This document shows, piece after piece, positions 34,549 through 47,600 of a stretch of 64,000 nt of DNA. The notes below the pieces were generated by a model. The model was not told where the DNA came from. It did not search any database and was given only the letters and a program-made list of their open reading frames with translations. Within the stretch, counting starts at the first letter, position 1; every line of letters begins with the position of its first letter. The translations under genes were made by a program, and so were the position numbers. The stretch comes from Tribonema minus (lineage: Eukaryota; Sar; Xanthophyceae; Tribonematales; Tribonemataceae). Where the stretch lies: contig JAFCMP010000042.1 in NCBI GenBank assembly GCA_017506865.1, positions 310,001-374,000 of the forward strand, given 5' to 3'.

Positions 34549-36000
34549 CTGTGGGACGGGGGTCACCCATGCATCGCAGTGAGTGTACAGCGAATGGTCC
34601 ATCACAACGGCAGATGTGCAATGCGCCTTTGAAGGTCGTCAAGTGCTGCCATCACAACATGATGATACATGATGATATCATGATGCAGTGAAGGTACGAT
34701 TCCTGGTCCATCACGACGGCAGATGCGTCGCGCGTCTTAGATGTGGACAGCCGCGGCCATTGCATCACGATGATATGTCATAATGCAATATGAGTTGTAT
34801 GATGAACGGTCCAGTACGGCGGCAGCTGCGTAATGCGCCTTGGATGTGGCCATCGCATCACGACGCTAACATGATGTCAATATGATGGACCTTGCCATCA
34901 TCAGAATCGTTGCCGCAACATCGTTGCCACGATGGAAGTGCGTGACATGTTCTTTACCCCTAGCCGAAGGGCTTCGTGCGCGGATGTCAACACACGCCAT
35001 GGAGGACTGCGCCTGCACACGCACAGCTGCTGTACCACGACTTCAACCTGAGGTTCAAGGTATGGCAACCCCACACCGCGGCACGACGGCTGCCGCTCAC
35101 AGCTCCGAAGCAGCGCTCCGCATCACACGCAACCATGTCCGCAGCACCGCTCAACCCTCTGCGATGCTGATGCTCAGCATTCTCTAACTCGCGCCCGTGC
35201 GGATGTTGTGCGGAGTCAATCTACAACCGGTGCTGACGCTTGCGTCGCGTTCGCATGCAGCACATTGGGGCTCCTAGGTGCTGGTGCTCAGTTTATTTGA
35301 ATCCTGCGTGTGTGCGGACATGGTGTTCATATAATTCATCTACAACCGACGCCGGTGGGTGTTTGTGTTTGTGTGCCGCGCATGGGATGTTCCGACAACT
35401 GCTCGAACGTTTGGGCCCAGGTGGCGTCATTACAACGACGCTCGGGACCTGGTATCGTACATGTAGTGTTGTACAGTACAGCGCAGTACATGTAGTATAC
35501 TACGGTGCACGTGGTGCCGTGCAGATAGTACAGGTACTGCGCTGCGTCGATGACACCTGGGCGCACAGACGTGATTTTGCTGCTGCCGTGCGGTGCTGGC
35601 AGCAGCGCTCAGGTACGGGATCATATGGCGCGGCGGCATCAGCCGCTGCTGCGCATGGCAGCAGCAGCAGCCGCCGCTGCAGCCGCACACACGCAGTGAC
35701 ACAGTGCCAAACTCCACATTTGCTGCGTGTGACGCCAATGGCAATCGCAACGCGTGCCTGAATTGCGCTGTTGCTGCCGAGAACCTCCCTACCCACAGAA
35801 TCGATTTGACTTATACGAAAGTGTTCGCCGCACGCTGCGGAGATGAGCGCTGCTGCTGAGCAATGGGGCAGCACTCCCGCAGGTCAACGCGTCGTGCACT
35901 TGAGCGTTTTGGGCACCTAAAGCACCCCCTGCGCAGCCCAGGCCGCAAGGGCGATGTTAGATTTCAGAATCGCTCTGCTGATCTCGGCGCTAGAGACATC
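34549..36000. other. Upstream of RABL2: possible plus-strand exons
   Basis: Splice-flanked open stretches occur at about 35026-35058 (LLYHDFNLRFK, then GTATGG) and 35535-35609 (VLRCVDDTWAHRRDF..., then GTACGG). They look exon-like but match nothing I know. Between 34590 and 34860 a GGTCCATCACRACGGCAG unit repeats three times. Confidence 0.3.
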
Positions 36001-36300
36001 ATGCCACACTGCTCAGTAGACCCTGGTTGATTCTGAGCCCGGCATTACTTTCGATGCCTACGTGATGCAGGTTCGTGGCCACGGCAGGAGTCAATGACCA
36101 CTGCGCCGGCGCTTTCACCTTCTGACCTTCTGACGCTCACCCTAACGCGCAAAACATTGCTCAGTAGACCTTGGGTCTAAGCCTGGCGTTACTTGCAATG
36201 CCTACGTGACGCAAGTTTCTGCGCAGTGCAGGAGTCACTGACCACTGCGCCGGCGCTGTCACTCTCTGACAAGGCTGAGCGCGACGGCCTGCAGGTCACA
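36000..36300 (+). repeat. Tandem copies around a candidate exon
   Basis: Sequence at about 36005-36115 recurs at about 36160-36270 (CTCAGTAGACC..., CAGGAGTCA(A/C)TGACCACTGC). The second copy continues into an open stretch, 36232-36294 (ESLTTAPALSLSDKAERDGLQ read without its last residue), flanked by GCAG and GTCACA. This is the acceptor-side ladder pattern, which supports a real exon of an unknown gene. Confidence 0.45.
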
Positions 36301-36473
36301 ATGAGGGTTAGGGTTAGGGACCCCCGCAGCGCCTTCGCTGCAGTTTGTCCCCTATCATGTGAAAAAAAACCAGCACGGTTGGCGCAAAAATCTTCACTTC
36401 TTTGATGCCTCCCATTGATGCCGCTCAAGCCGGTGGGTAGGTATGCCAGCTACGCGCATTCCGCTTGTCTCAG

Positions 36474-36770
36474 CGCGTTGTCAGTCCGGGACACACGAGC
36501 AATGCTACCTGGGCTCGCTACCCTTCTGGACGTGACATCCTTGAGGCGCCTGGTATGTATGTATGCGCCTGGTATGTGGGTATGCGGTGCAGCTGAAGAA
36601 GCATCCTCGTATTGTGTTGTGTCGCGTGCGCTGCAGCACTTGCATCGTGTTGTTGTGCACCACAGAGCCTTCCCGCACCTTCACGTTGTGCACGCATAGA
36701 TTGGCGACAGACAACTTCCAGGCCGGTGGCATAAATGGCATGCACGCCCCTGCAGGTCTGGTTGAGCAAC
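36474..36770 (+). CDS. Candidate exons of an unknown gene
   Basis: About 36475-36550 reads ALSVRDTRAMLPGLATLLDV and ends CTG before GTATGT. The donor CCTGGTATGT is itself repeated 20 bp later, as at confirmed exons here. From 36596 a Cys-rich open stretch (LKKHPRIVLCRVRCSTC...) follows a GCAG acceptor. I do not recognise either; linkage is unproven. Confidence 0.3.
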
Positions 36771-36828
36771 CGTGGTGAAGAGTAGTGCAGTTGTCACACC
36801 ACGATGCCGGCTGGCTGTACTGTAGTGT

Positions 36829-36960
36829 ACTTCTTGATTATTCTTCCTTAGGGCGCGAAAAAGCCCAGAGGGTAAAAGTTCAGCTTGCTACCAGAATCTG
36901 CATGTGTCCTGTGAAACTTGCAAGTGTCTCAATGCGCAACGACGATCACTTCTACATGAC
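36829..36960 (+). repeat. Copy of the dispersed ~110-bp repeat
   Basis: It starts GTACTTCTTG...TTAGGGCGCGAAAAAGCC and ends near CAACGACGATCACTT. Other copies lie near 26562, 27011, 54229 and 56028. Confidence 0.7.
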
Positions 36961-38480
36961 GTCGATAATTGACTCCCCCCCCCCCCTGCGCACTCTAGTC
37001 TGAGATGTTGATTGGATCTCTGGCAACTCCGGAGTCTCCTTTTGCGGGCTTAACCTGCATAATAAACTGTGTTACTTTTCACATGTTTCCCTTCAATGCT
37101 TCAGCGATGGCAGCTGGCGAGGCCGCATGTACGCCAGAGGAACTCGTACAGAATATCGTTTTCTGGATGTATGTTGCGAAGTACTGGTGCGTAGTCTTGC
37201 TACTTCTGCCTGCTTCGATGCACACCTTCAGATCAGGGTCGCCCAAGTCATCTGTGTCAGCGCTCGATCCCCGGCTGACCTCCGCCATGGCAACCTCTTT
37301 TCCTCGGCACGCCTGGCTGTCCAATGCCTGCAGTCAAGTGTCCACTCCACTGCGTGCAGTCTCAATGAATTAACTGCTTCAGGTACTGCTGCAGCCCGTA
37401 TGCTTGCGCCCTGCCACCACCAATGCACTGTGTGCCACTGTGTTACTGCAGCAGCTCTCCTGCACAGGCCTTCTGTGTACGAACCGACACCTGGCACGCC
37501 AGCACTCACTGGCGGCGTTGGCGGCTGAGTCTACTCCACAGTGGATGAACGTGGAAAGCAGCAGGCCTCTCCCAGCAGAAATGGCGTATGCGTTTGTCCT
37601 GGCAGAGAGAAACGAAGAAGCTGGGTTGGGAGGCGGTTACTGATGAGGTTTTGCTTCAACTTTGACTTGAACTTGTGAAAATTGGTAACGAAGGAGAGGC
37701 GGTGTGTGCTGGCGAGAAAATCTGATGCTGCTCGATGTGGTCTGAGCACCGCTGCTGGCGACAACACCGTCCTGATCAAGGTACTCGTATGTGATGTGTG
37801 TGCAACTTTTTTCCAAAAGATATTGCAGATCTTGCAGATCTTGCCGAAGTACACGTACAGGGTGACTCATCATGGAGGTGCAGGTGTAGCAGAGCTAGTG
37901 GATGTGTCACTTTGCGGATATTTAGATTTCAGTTCTGCTTGGATTGGCGCCTTAATTCCGCGCACCTCAATCATGTCTTCATAGACGACGACACAGCCAG
38001 CCTCGCATGGTATGAACTTGTTTCGTGGTAGTTGAAGCCTAAATGTGGTCTACATTGGAGGACCTATGGTCGTTGTTTCGACGTGGACACAAATAATACC
38101 ATGAATCCAGACACGGCATCACCTCTATTGTTCCACCAGGCCTGTCAGCAGCGACCTTTGGCCAGTGGTTCAAGGCAGCCCACATGGCGAAGCACGAATG
38201 CTCTGTCTCCAAAAGCGACCTCGACACTGTCGCTGCCGGTGGCAAGCACGAAACTGGTGTGCTGGCGGGTCGCTTGAACAGTTCCAAGCGCACACCCACA
38301 AACTGGGAATACGTCAGGCGGCGCCGCTCCCTTCGAACGCTTCTTTCGCAGCACATGCGCAGCGCGGCAGCGCTCATCACAGTAAGCCCGCTGTCTGCAC
38401 CATCAATGCATGCGCAATGACACTTGCGCTGCCCCCTCCTCATGTGTGTTTTCAACTCGCATGCTTACGTCACATCGGCG
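36961..38480. other. No recognised gene
   Basis: Several open frames of 80 to 130 codons exist on both strands, for example 37404-37643 (+), ending NEEAGLGGGY, and 37873-37637 (-). None shows a known motif or matching splice sites. The stretch follows a dispersed repeat copy and may be element-derived. Confidence 0.3.
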
Positions 38481-38493
38481 CAACGCTGCAGCG

Positions 38494-41400
38494 CCATGAT
38501 GGCGCACGGCTGCGGCACTAGTCCAGACCAAAACGCGCAGCGGCAGCAACAGCAGCAGCAGCAGCAACAGCATCAGCAGTGCTCAGAAGAAGAGCAGGAT
38601 GCGCGCGGCGGCGGCAGCGGCGACGGCGGCGACAGCGCGCTGCCGTCCCGCAGAGGCAGCGCGGACAGCGGCATGGACGGCAGCAGCGCTAATGGCGAGG
38701 CCAGCGTGAGCGCTGCTGATGACGCCAGCGATGGCGCAGCGATTAGTGGATCCACTGCGGCGTCAGGTGAGGCAGCGCTCAACTGCGGTGTAGCGGGGCG
38801 GCGGGGGTGGGGTGGGGGTTGACGCCAGCGCTGCAGCCGCGTCGACCGTGTGTGTGTGCTTCGTCCGCAGGCTTTTGCCTGTCAAGCAAGACAAAAGAGA
38901 GATGGCATCTCAACGTTGTCGGGTGTGTATGACTGCGGTTCGCAGCAATGCACCGCATTGTCAGCATCGCAGGGAGCTGTGATGCTATACCTACCTTGTA
39001 GCATACCATGTGTCAGCACCACCATCAGCACTCGCAAAGGCCTAGTTGTGTGTGATGATGGCACAGGGAGCGGTGCGCGTGCCACTCTCGTACACTCCGC
39101 TGCTCGCGCCGTTACATCAAGCTGCCCCCAGCATGGTACACGCAGTGCAATGGTGCATGAGAGACTTCCAACGCCTATTGCTGTGCGTTGTGCGCACCGT
39201 GTCTTGGCATCTCAGAGAGGTTGAATGCCGTGTGCCATCTTGTGGACCTATGTGATATGAGCATTGCCATCGATAGTTTGCAAAGGCTTTGATGTATTTC
39301 ATGAATCTCAGAGACCTTGAACGGCGTGTGTCACCTTGCTCATCTACAGTGCTTCGCGAGCATTGCCATCGGCACTTGCGGAGGCCTAGTGTACCCCGCG
39401 ATCGGGCCCCTTGACGCCTGGTGCTGAGCATTATGGCACCGTGTATGTGGCATCTTTGATGCCACATCTGCTGCCTTGCTAAATCTTTGATGCCAGAAAT
39501 CTTTGATGCCACATTTGCTGCCTTTCTGAATCTAACCCCTTGCCGCCTGCTGCTTTGCTAACTCTAACCCCTTGCCCTAGCCCCAACCCTCGCCTCACCA
39601 CACGCATCAGCGTCGCCGCTAGCAAGGCGGAGGCACGATGGTGCCATGGCTCCTGACGCTCTCATGCCCACGCCTTGGGGGGTTAGGGTTATGGTTAGGC
39701 CGCTGTGTCAGCGCTCCGGCATACGCAGCATAGCTACCTCTAATTCCTAACCCCCCGACCCTAACACCCCACCCTAAGCCTAACCTTAGCCTCACCACAC
39801 TTATCAGCGTCACCATTAGAGTGGCCTGACCCTAATAAGCCCAACCTTAGCCTCACCACACTCATCAGCGTCACCATTAAAAATGGCGGACTAAGACGCG
39901 CGATGTGCCCAATGACAGCGCACGCGTGGTGCCATGGCTCCCGACGCTCTCACGCTCGCGTCGGTGACATCAAGTCGTGTCATGCCCGCCGCGCTGCGAC
40001 TCGGAGAAATACGGCAGTAGGGGGAGAGGGGGGGGGGGCGGCGCGGTGCGGAAGAAAATGTAGGGTTAGGGTTAGGGCTAGGGTTGGGCTAATCCTAAAC
40101 TTAAGGTGGTGGTTTAGCGTTAGAATGAGGGTCAGATCAACCCTACCCCTGACTCCAAGGTGGTGGTGTGTGCGCGCGCGCCCTCAGCCGCCGTATGCCG
40201 GCTGTGCATTAAGCTGTGTCAGTGCTCAGGCATAAGCAGCATCGCTCAGCGTCGCTGCCCCCCGCCCCCCGCGCGCGCGGCAGCCGCCACCGGTACGAGC
40301 GACGAGGAGCAGGCGCGGCGCAAGCGGCGGCGCGTGCGGAGTGCCGACGCGGCGATTGCGGTGAGCACAGCACCATTATCATGGAAACGAATCAAAAGAT
40401 CGTAGAGCTCTAGGTGATCATATGTTGTGTAGGTGTGTATGCGTGTACACACTCGATGCGTGCCTTGCCGCGATGGCGACTGCGAACACCTCGCGCGGGC
40501 AGAGTAAACAGGCGAACACGACATAGGCGTGAGTGGTGGTGCGTGCGCAGCGCTGACGCAGCAGTTGCGGATGAGCACTGCGTCATAAGCATACATAGTG
40601 TAGGTGTTTGTGCGTGTACGTACAGGTCGCACGCCTTGCCACAACTTTGGTGACTGCGAGCACCTCGCGCGGGCAGACTTTTTCAACATGACATTGATGC
40701 GCGAGCGCAACAGCTTTTCGGTCCATGGCTCTCGGGGCGGTGAGCGCATCATTTTCATACGTGGTGCAGGTGTATATGCATACACCTGCAGAATTTATGA
40801 CGGAGTTCTGTCGTATTCACACTGCATGAAGCGCTTCGCAATCGCGTCTTCGATGTATTTTGCTTCGCACCTGCCAAACAGAAACTCGTTGAGCCAATGT
40901 AGATCCCGGACACAGTAGCGAGTTGAAACAAAACTCCCACATAAGCAAAGTGACACAAAATGTTGAACCTGCACCAAATTGGTCACTACTCTGGACGAAA
41001 GCCGAGAAACACTAGCCCTTGAACACAGGCGTAGACGGCATGTGCGTGGTCACAGGAACGCTTTGTGGTATGCATGTATACCTACCAACCCTGTGTACCA
41101 CACACTGCCATCGCAAACAGAGGGCCATGTCTGAGCTCGCCATGCCTCCCATTACGTGAGCTCGCTTGTCGTCGGAGCGATGCCATTGATGCCTGTGTGC
41201 ATACAGTATCTATGCGTCATGCGCCTTATGTACAAACAACGCATGCATGCGTACCCCTGTTGCTCGCCCTGTTGCTCCACACCGGCAGAGGCAAATATCA
41301 AGTGACCAATGCAACAGAGGATCGACGCCAGTCGTGTGCTGCTAGAAGTTATTGTATTATATTGTGGTCTACGTACTCAGGGCTGACCCTAACCCTGGTA

Positions 41401-42111
41401 ATGAACATGTAACTGCCATATGCATGCACTGCATGTGTGTACCTGCATCACACCCAGGCACCTGCCCTGCCGCTCATCGGGACAACAGACGGTCTGTTGA
41501 GTAGGTCCTTTGAGTGCCGTTGTGGCGTGACCGTTGGTTGCGCTGTGGCGCGCGCTCACTGGTGTGTGTGCAGCTGTCGCTGGCGGCGTGCGAGGTGCGA
41601 ACGCCCCGGCAAGGGTATCACTATTTGTATAATGCATGTGTACATACCTACATACCTCACGTAGCGCAGATGCGAAGCGCGCCAGTCCGTGCTTGAGTGC
41701 TGGTGGTCCCTACTGCATGTGCGCCTGCTTGTGTGTGCTACTGTACATGAGCTGATGCGCTGGTCACTGTCGCGCACACACGCACACGCACACACGCACG
41801 CAAGCGCACAGGCACATGCACATGCACACACGCGCGCGCGTGCGTCGATCACGCGCTGATCACTGCTGCATGCGCGCAGGCGCCGCGGAGAAGCGCGAGC
41901 GTCCTTTGCAGCGTCAAATACCCTTACAGTGGCTTCGATGCGAAGCACGCCCGTCCGTGCTCAATGCTGGTCACTGCTGCATGCGCGCTGGTGTGTGTGC
42001 TACTGTACGTGTGCTGACGCGCTGAGCGCTGCCGCATGTGCGCGCAGGCGCCGTCCGAGAACTGCGAGGGGGGCACCGGCGCATCCACCGCCTCCGCCGG
42101 CGCCAGAACCG
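38494..42111 (+). CDS. Candidate low-complexity exons, possible start of the QW-motif gene
   Basis: Candidate exons: about 38494-38766 (poly-Gln, then Ser/Gly/Asp-rich, donor GTGAGG), 40284-40360 (TSDEEQARRKRRRVRSADAA, a nuclear-localisation-like basic stretch, donor GTGAGC), 41574-41614 (LSLAACEVRTPRQ) and 42048-42111. The first three junctions agree in phase. Near 41860-42047 the acceptor region of the last exon is repeated (GCATGCGCGCAGGCGCCG). The coding frame of the fourth exon and its link to the exon at 43496 are uncertain, so this may be a separate gene. Confidence 0.4.
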
Positions 42112-43229
42112 GTGAGCAGTACGTGTAGTCCTAATGTGTGCAGCAGGCACACTGCTGCGGTTGGCATTGACAATGCGCTACGCAGAGCTGATCGAGGCGT
42201 TCGCGCCGTGGCTTCATAAGCAGTGTGCGTAACCTGCAGCACGACACTAAGGCGGGTACGTATTGGATGCTTCAAGGTATGCTTCACATATGTGGTCACC
42301 GTAGTCGTCTTTTCGAAAATATGACATCAAATCTCCCACGGCGTGACTGCACGAGCGACAGCGGTACAGTGCAGCAGGCTCAGCGCGGTGGTATTGGTGA
42401 TATGCTTCGCAGGATTTGGCCACGGTGTTCGCGGCTTGACTTCGTGCACAGTGCTCTGCATCGCTCGCGCACGGGCACCTTCCCCACATCCAATCACGGT
42501 GCTCACAGCGCGACCTGATGCAGGCGTGCACTCCAAACTGCAGGGGGGGGGGGGGGGGGGCAGCCTAACCCCAACCCTATTTAAGTGAACACATAGGCAT
42601 CGTCTCTAATGCCGCAATGTGCGATGAGATATGGCCGTGCCCTGCTGCGTGCTTGCTCCTGACAGGTGCAAATGGGTTCAGGTTAGGGTAGGGCTAGGGT
42701 GAGGGTTAAGGTTAGGGGTTAGGTTTATGGGGAGCATCGTCCGCGACGTCTCTCGATCTCCGCAAACTCCACACAGGTTATCAGCGAACCGCTGAACGCG
42801 ACCTCTCTCGCCTCTACATGAACTTCAACTTGCACTGCCCGTGTGGAAGCCTCAGGGTCCATCCCAGCTCTGCGCCATCGCGCAGCCGCGGCTGCGCGCG
42901 CTCTTCCCCTTGACGAACAGCTGCGCCCCGCCAACCCTAACCCCTGCCCCTAACCCTAACCCTAGCCCTAACCTTCTCGCAAAGTCGCCCACCTGTGACG
43001 AGGTGCTTGCCTCCAACCTTAACCCTAACGAGCACGTTGCTACAGTCAAACATGCACTATTAATTTAATTAGAATGACATCATCCCAGGACCCCGTTCAG
43101 TACATGAGCTAAGCCCGTGCTCATGCTCGAGTTGCAGCGCCAGTCATGCCAGTTAAACACATGGCTTTCCGACAAATCTCCCCTCACGAATAGGCTGACC
43201 GTGATGTTGGTGATGTGTCCAATGCCAAA

Positions 43230-43440
43230 ATTCAATGTGTACCGCCACCTACTGCAGCGGAGTCCATTCCGACGCCCGCTGCTTGTGCCAGTCTGACATG
43301 CATACGGCATTGTGACAAAGTTTTCCATATGGGAATGCCAACCGGGACATTGTGATGTTCCCAACGTCCACTTCAACTTGTACCGCCACCTTTTGCTGCG
43401 GAGTCCATTCCCACGCCTGCCGGCCGCCCCGTGATCTAAT
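43230..43440 (+). repeat. Acceptor-side copies of exon 43496-43590
   Basis: GCAGCGGAGTCCATTCCGAC-type segments lie near 43254 and 43396, before the copy at 43492 that opens the candidate exon. All follow CCGCCACCT(A/T)-type intron ends. Confidence 0.65.
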
Positions 43441-43495
43441 GACAACTTCAACTTGTGCTGCCACCTATTGCAACTTGTGCCGGCGCTTATTGCAG

Positions 43496-43590
43496 CGGAG
43501 TCCACTCCGACGCCCGCCGGCAGCTCGGGGTTCCGCCCGCAGAGTCCGCACCTCCCTGGGCCTGGGGGGGGCCTCAGCCTTGGCATGAGG
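43496..43590 (+). CDS. Probable exon preceding the QW-motif gene body
   Basis: It is flanked by TTGCAG and GTGGCA. In the frame that joins the next exon (44615) it reads GVHSDARRQLGVPPAES...PWHE and passes phase 1 onward, giving a Trp-rich junction PWHEGQWAGGW. Acceptor-side copies upstream and donor-side copies downstream support its edges. No family was recognised for this part. Confidence 0.5.
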
Positions 43591-43779
43591 GTGGCAACTC
43601 ACACGGCACACGGTGCGCAGCACAATGTATTTGGTGTAACACTCAAATAAAGATTTATCAGTTTCGTGTTGGTGTGACAATGGATGTTCTTGAATACCAA
43701 GAAAGCTCCCGCAGAACACATGACCCCCCTGAGCTGCAGGACATTTCCTACTTTGAAGTATTTCATGCTTCAATGTATG

Positions 43780-44260
43780 TCAGCCACGGCACGAGGGGTG
43801 GCGGCGCCCACTGCGCGCGGTACGCACCGCAGTGTTTCAGCGTCAGGCGTGCTTCACGTTTCTTCAGGCAAGTACATGCACTTTCTATGCACCAACAGAT
43901 GCCAATGGTCAACGCAGCACTCACAGAATGTAGACCGACCACAAGTGGGTATGATACCACTTTGAAGTACATGTTGAAGTATCAGATTCTTCCCTGGCAT
44001 GAGGGCGGCGGCGCACGCGGCACACGGTGCACGGCACACTGTACTAGCTGTACACTCTAAGAATTCTAGAGATCTGGCTTTTGTGTGACGACGGATGTCA
44101 AGTTCAAGACAGCTTCCACAGAGCACAGCGGCATGCCTGGGCGTGATACTCACCCTGTACAAGCACGTGCATGAAAATGTACATTCATAAGGCGTCAGCG
44201 TTGGCAGAGGGGCGGTGGCGACGCGCACGTCACACGGTGCGCAGCTCAGTGTCAATCACA
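43780..44260 (+). repeat. Three donor-side copies of exon 43496-43590
   Basis: The exon end plus donor (GGCATGAGGGYGGC...CACACGGTGC) recurs near 43788, 43996 and 44200, with a regular spacing of about 205 bp. Confidence 0.65.
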
Positions 44261-44424
44261 GGGGTGCTCTGCAAGACGTGTATGCTTTGAATGCGGCAAC
44301 AGACGCTCAGGGTCCAGGCAGCTCCTACAGCAAACGACGCCGGCCCTAGCCATTGTTGCTGGCCAAACACATGTGAAGGATGCACCTCAGCTGCTTCTTG
44401 CCGATGGCCGATGAACACTGCTCG

Positions 44425-44490
44425 CAAAACGCACAGGGCAGTGGGCCGGCGGGTGGCGCACGCTGTTCCCGCACTTTGTACACAGGCACA
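44425..44490 (+). repeat. Acceptor-side copy of exon 44615-44722
   Basis: GCAAAACGCACAGGGCAGTG...GGTGGCGCACGCTG at about 44422-44465 repeats the acceptor and first 30 bp of the exon. The preceding intron word GATGGCCGRTGAA is shared as well. Confidence 0.75.
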
Positions 44491-44614
44491 CGAGCGTACC
44501 TGAATATGCACAGGTCACCTTGGGCACCGCCGAGAGTGCAGAAATGGCCCGGTGTTCCTTGACTCCCAGTCTGATTGTCTGATGGCCGGTGAATACCGTC
44601 CGCAAAACGCGCAG

Positions 44615-47600
44615 GGCAGTGGGCCGGCGGCTGGCGCACGCTGGCGCGCAAGAAGGCAGTGCTCCGCGGCCTGGACAAAATCTTCAGCATGGCGCAGAGC
44701 GAGGACAACTTCACGCTCTTCGGTGAGGCGAAGCGCGCAACTTCAACTTGTACTTCAACGTGTCTGCATGTGACAGTGGATGCTCGTGCTGCATGGCAAA
44801 ACAAAGAAGCACTGAAGCAGCTCTTCTGATAAAAATACGAAGCACTGAAGCCGTGCTTCAGCATGGAGCAATGGGAGGGCAACTTCACGCTCTTCGGCGA
44901 GGCGAAGCGTGCACTTCAACATTTCTGCATGTGACAGTGGACGCTCGTGCCGCGTGGCAAGCAGTGCTTCAACATGGCGCAGAGCGAAGGCAACTTCACG
45001 CTCTGCGGTGCGGCGAGCGCGCTCGCAGCGTGCGCTCGAACGCGCCCGCATGTGACATTGTATAGAAGTCACGAGCTGCCGCCGCGGTTCGCGCTGCCTG
45101 TGCTGAGCACTGCTGGGCACACCCCGGTGACGTGCTCACCCCCTGCGACCAACAGTTGCAATAGTCTTCTGATGCCAGTTGGCAACACACGCAGCAGGAG
45201 CGCGGCACGCATGCCGATGTGCGGAGATGCGCAAGGTAGTCAACTTGCAGTACGAGGCCTGACCCTGATGCATGCTGCGCATCAACAGGGCAGCCACATG
45301 CATGCAATTCGCTCTGAGAGTCAGCACTAGGAGTGCAACACGCCACTGCCGTCCGTCATTGTTGCCGTCGCGGCGGCGCTCGCAGCCGTGTATGCTCCCA
45401 GGAGCAGGAAAGGCGCGCACAAGCGCAGCAGGGGCGTATGTGTTGCATGCGACATGGTGCAGCTTGTGCTGCATGGCAGTACTCTTGTGGTGGCTGCTGG
45501 TCGAGGCACATGCAATCATGTACACGACACGTGGTGCTTGCCTGAGCAGTGTGATGCCACGCGCGTATGGGCGCTCTGACATCATGCTACTCCACAGCGG
45601 TTGTGGCAGCGCAGCGCATGGAGGGGAGGAGGTGGCCCGTGAATCTCAATCATCTCAGTGTGTCGTCTGAAAGGCGCAGACTTGTGCTGAGCACTGCTGC
45701 TGTCGCTGTTGCACGCCGCCGCTGATGTGTGTGTCACGCAGAGCTACTATGTACACCTAATGGTGGAATGTACTCTACTCATCAGAGCGATCGATGACAC
45801 CACCGCCGTCCATTGTTGATTCCGCCATGTGAATCATCATACGCAGAGAGTGCGACGCCATGTGGAGCACTGCCGATGGAGCTGAGCGTTGCGGCACTTT
45901 GACCATGAGCATTGCGTTGCCAAACATTGCGCGTTGCTGAGCACTGCTGAAGCAGCAGCTGCTGCTGCGTGCCACGGCAGACAACGACATCATCCAGTGC
46001 TTCTACGACGTAGTTTGGGCACAGTCAACAGTGCAGAAACAATTCAGCGTTCCTCAAATCCCAGTGCGCGTCATCTGAAATGCGCAGGCTTGTGCTGAGC
46101 ACTGCTGCTGCTGCTGCGCGCCGCTGCAGGCAACGATCAGTATGCGTGTCACGCAGCACTTCTACACAAACCTATTGCTGGGATATACCTACTCATAGTT
46201 GCGATCGATGGCACGACCGCCGTCCATTGTTGATTCCGCCATGTGTGACATCACATGCACAGAGTACTACGCGTGTGACATCACATGCAGAGAGTACTAC
46301 GCCATGTGGAGCACTGCCAATACTCGTAGTGGAGCTGAGCGTAGCAGGACTTGCGACCATGATCACTGCGCGTTGCCGAGCGTTGCACGTTGCTGAGCAC
46401 TGCTGCTGCTGCTGCGCGCCACAGGCAACGACATCATCCAGTGCTTCTACGACGTGGCCAGCGCCACGGGGGAGCCCGTGCGCGCGCGCGCGCTCATGTA
46501 CGTGGAGCAGCTGGCACAGGTATGTAGGTACTTCAACTTGAAGTACTTAGTTTAGAGGTAGCGTGTGGCAAGGCCGCGTTTGTTGTGTCTCCTAATCGAA
46601 CGGAAGCGTGCATTTGTCATTGACGAGGTCTGCACACGCCTTAAGTGGTCACGGGGCATCGAAGAGGTGTCGAGAGTTGCTTACACGGTGTCTTGCGCGC
46701 GGGTGTGCACGCAGAGGTTTCTCATGTATGTGGAGCAGCTGGCACATGTATGTAGGTACTTGAACTTGAAGTATGTAGACTAGTAGAGGTAGCATGCGTC
46801 AAGGGCCGCGGTTCATTGTGTCCCCTGTTGAGCGGTGGTTACACGTGCCAGAAGAGGGCTTTGATATTGACGGGTTGTCGAGTTGTGCACGTGCCAGAAG
46901 AGGTTGTTTGTCCTTGACAAGGTGGTGTGAGGAGTGGCGTTCACTGTGCCTCGTTCGCGCACGAATGCAGGTAGAGGCGTCTTGTCTCGAGGCCCGCGTT
47001 CATCGTGTCTCGTATCAAGCGATAGTTGCGCAGACCAGAGCACACAGCTTCTGGAGTTTGCATGCATTACTGCGAAGTCTCACATTGGCAATGATTGCAG
47101 CGGTCAGCAGAGCATTTTCCCCTGAAGAATTGCACCTTCCATTAGCACCGGTTGTATGATCCAGCATGTACTTTGAAGTATTCTCTTCTCCTCACTCAAA
47201 GATTTGATATCAATTGTTTCCTCTGTCACCGTTGGCTGGTACGTAAACAACCATTCCTCCTCTGCATGATGCATCCCAGACATATCCCATCAGACATGAC
47301 AATGGCAGCGCTGCAGAGGCACATTTTAAGTGCCAATAAAGCAGCGTCGCGATGCTCAAGCTCAACAGCGCGGTCCTTGCGCGCAGCGGCAACTCCTTTA
47401 ACTGGCCTTTGGAAATGCACACCTTGCCTCTACGCCGAGCCGCGTGCACTGCGCTGAGTTAACCCCGACCCTAACCCTAATCATACCCGTAACAAAAGGC
47501 ATCCGCTGTGTGTTAAGATTCTTCGCCCGCCCGCCTGCCGCTGCCAATTTACTTGACTTCAACCCTAACACTTACGACAGACATGCGCTAGCAGCACTCT

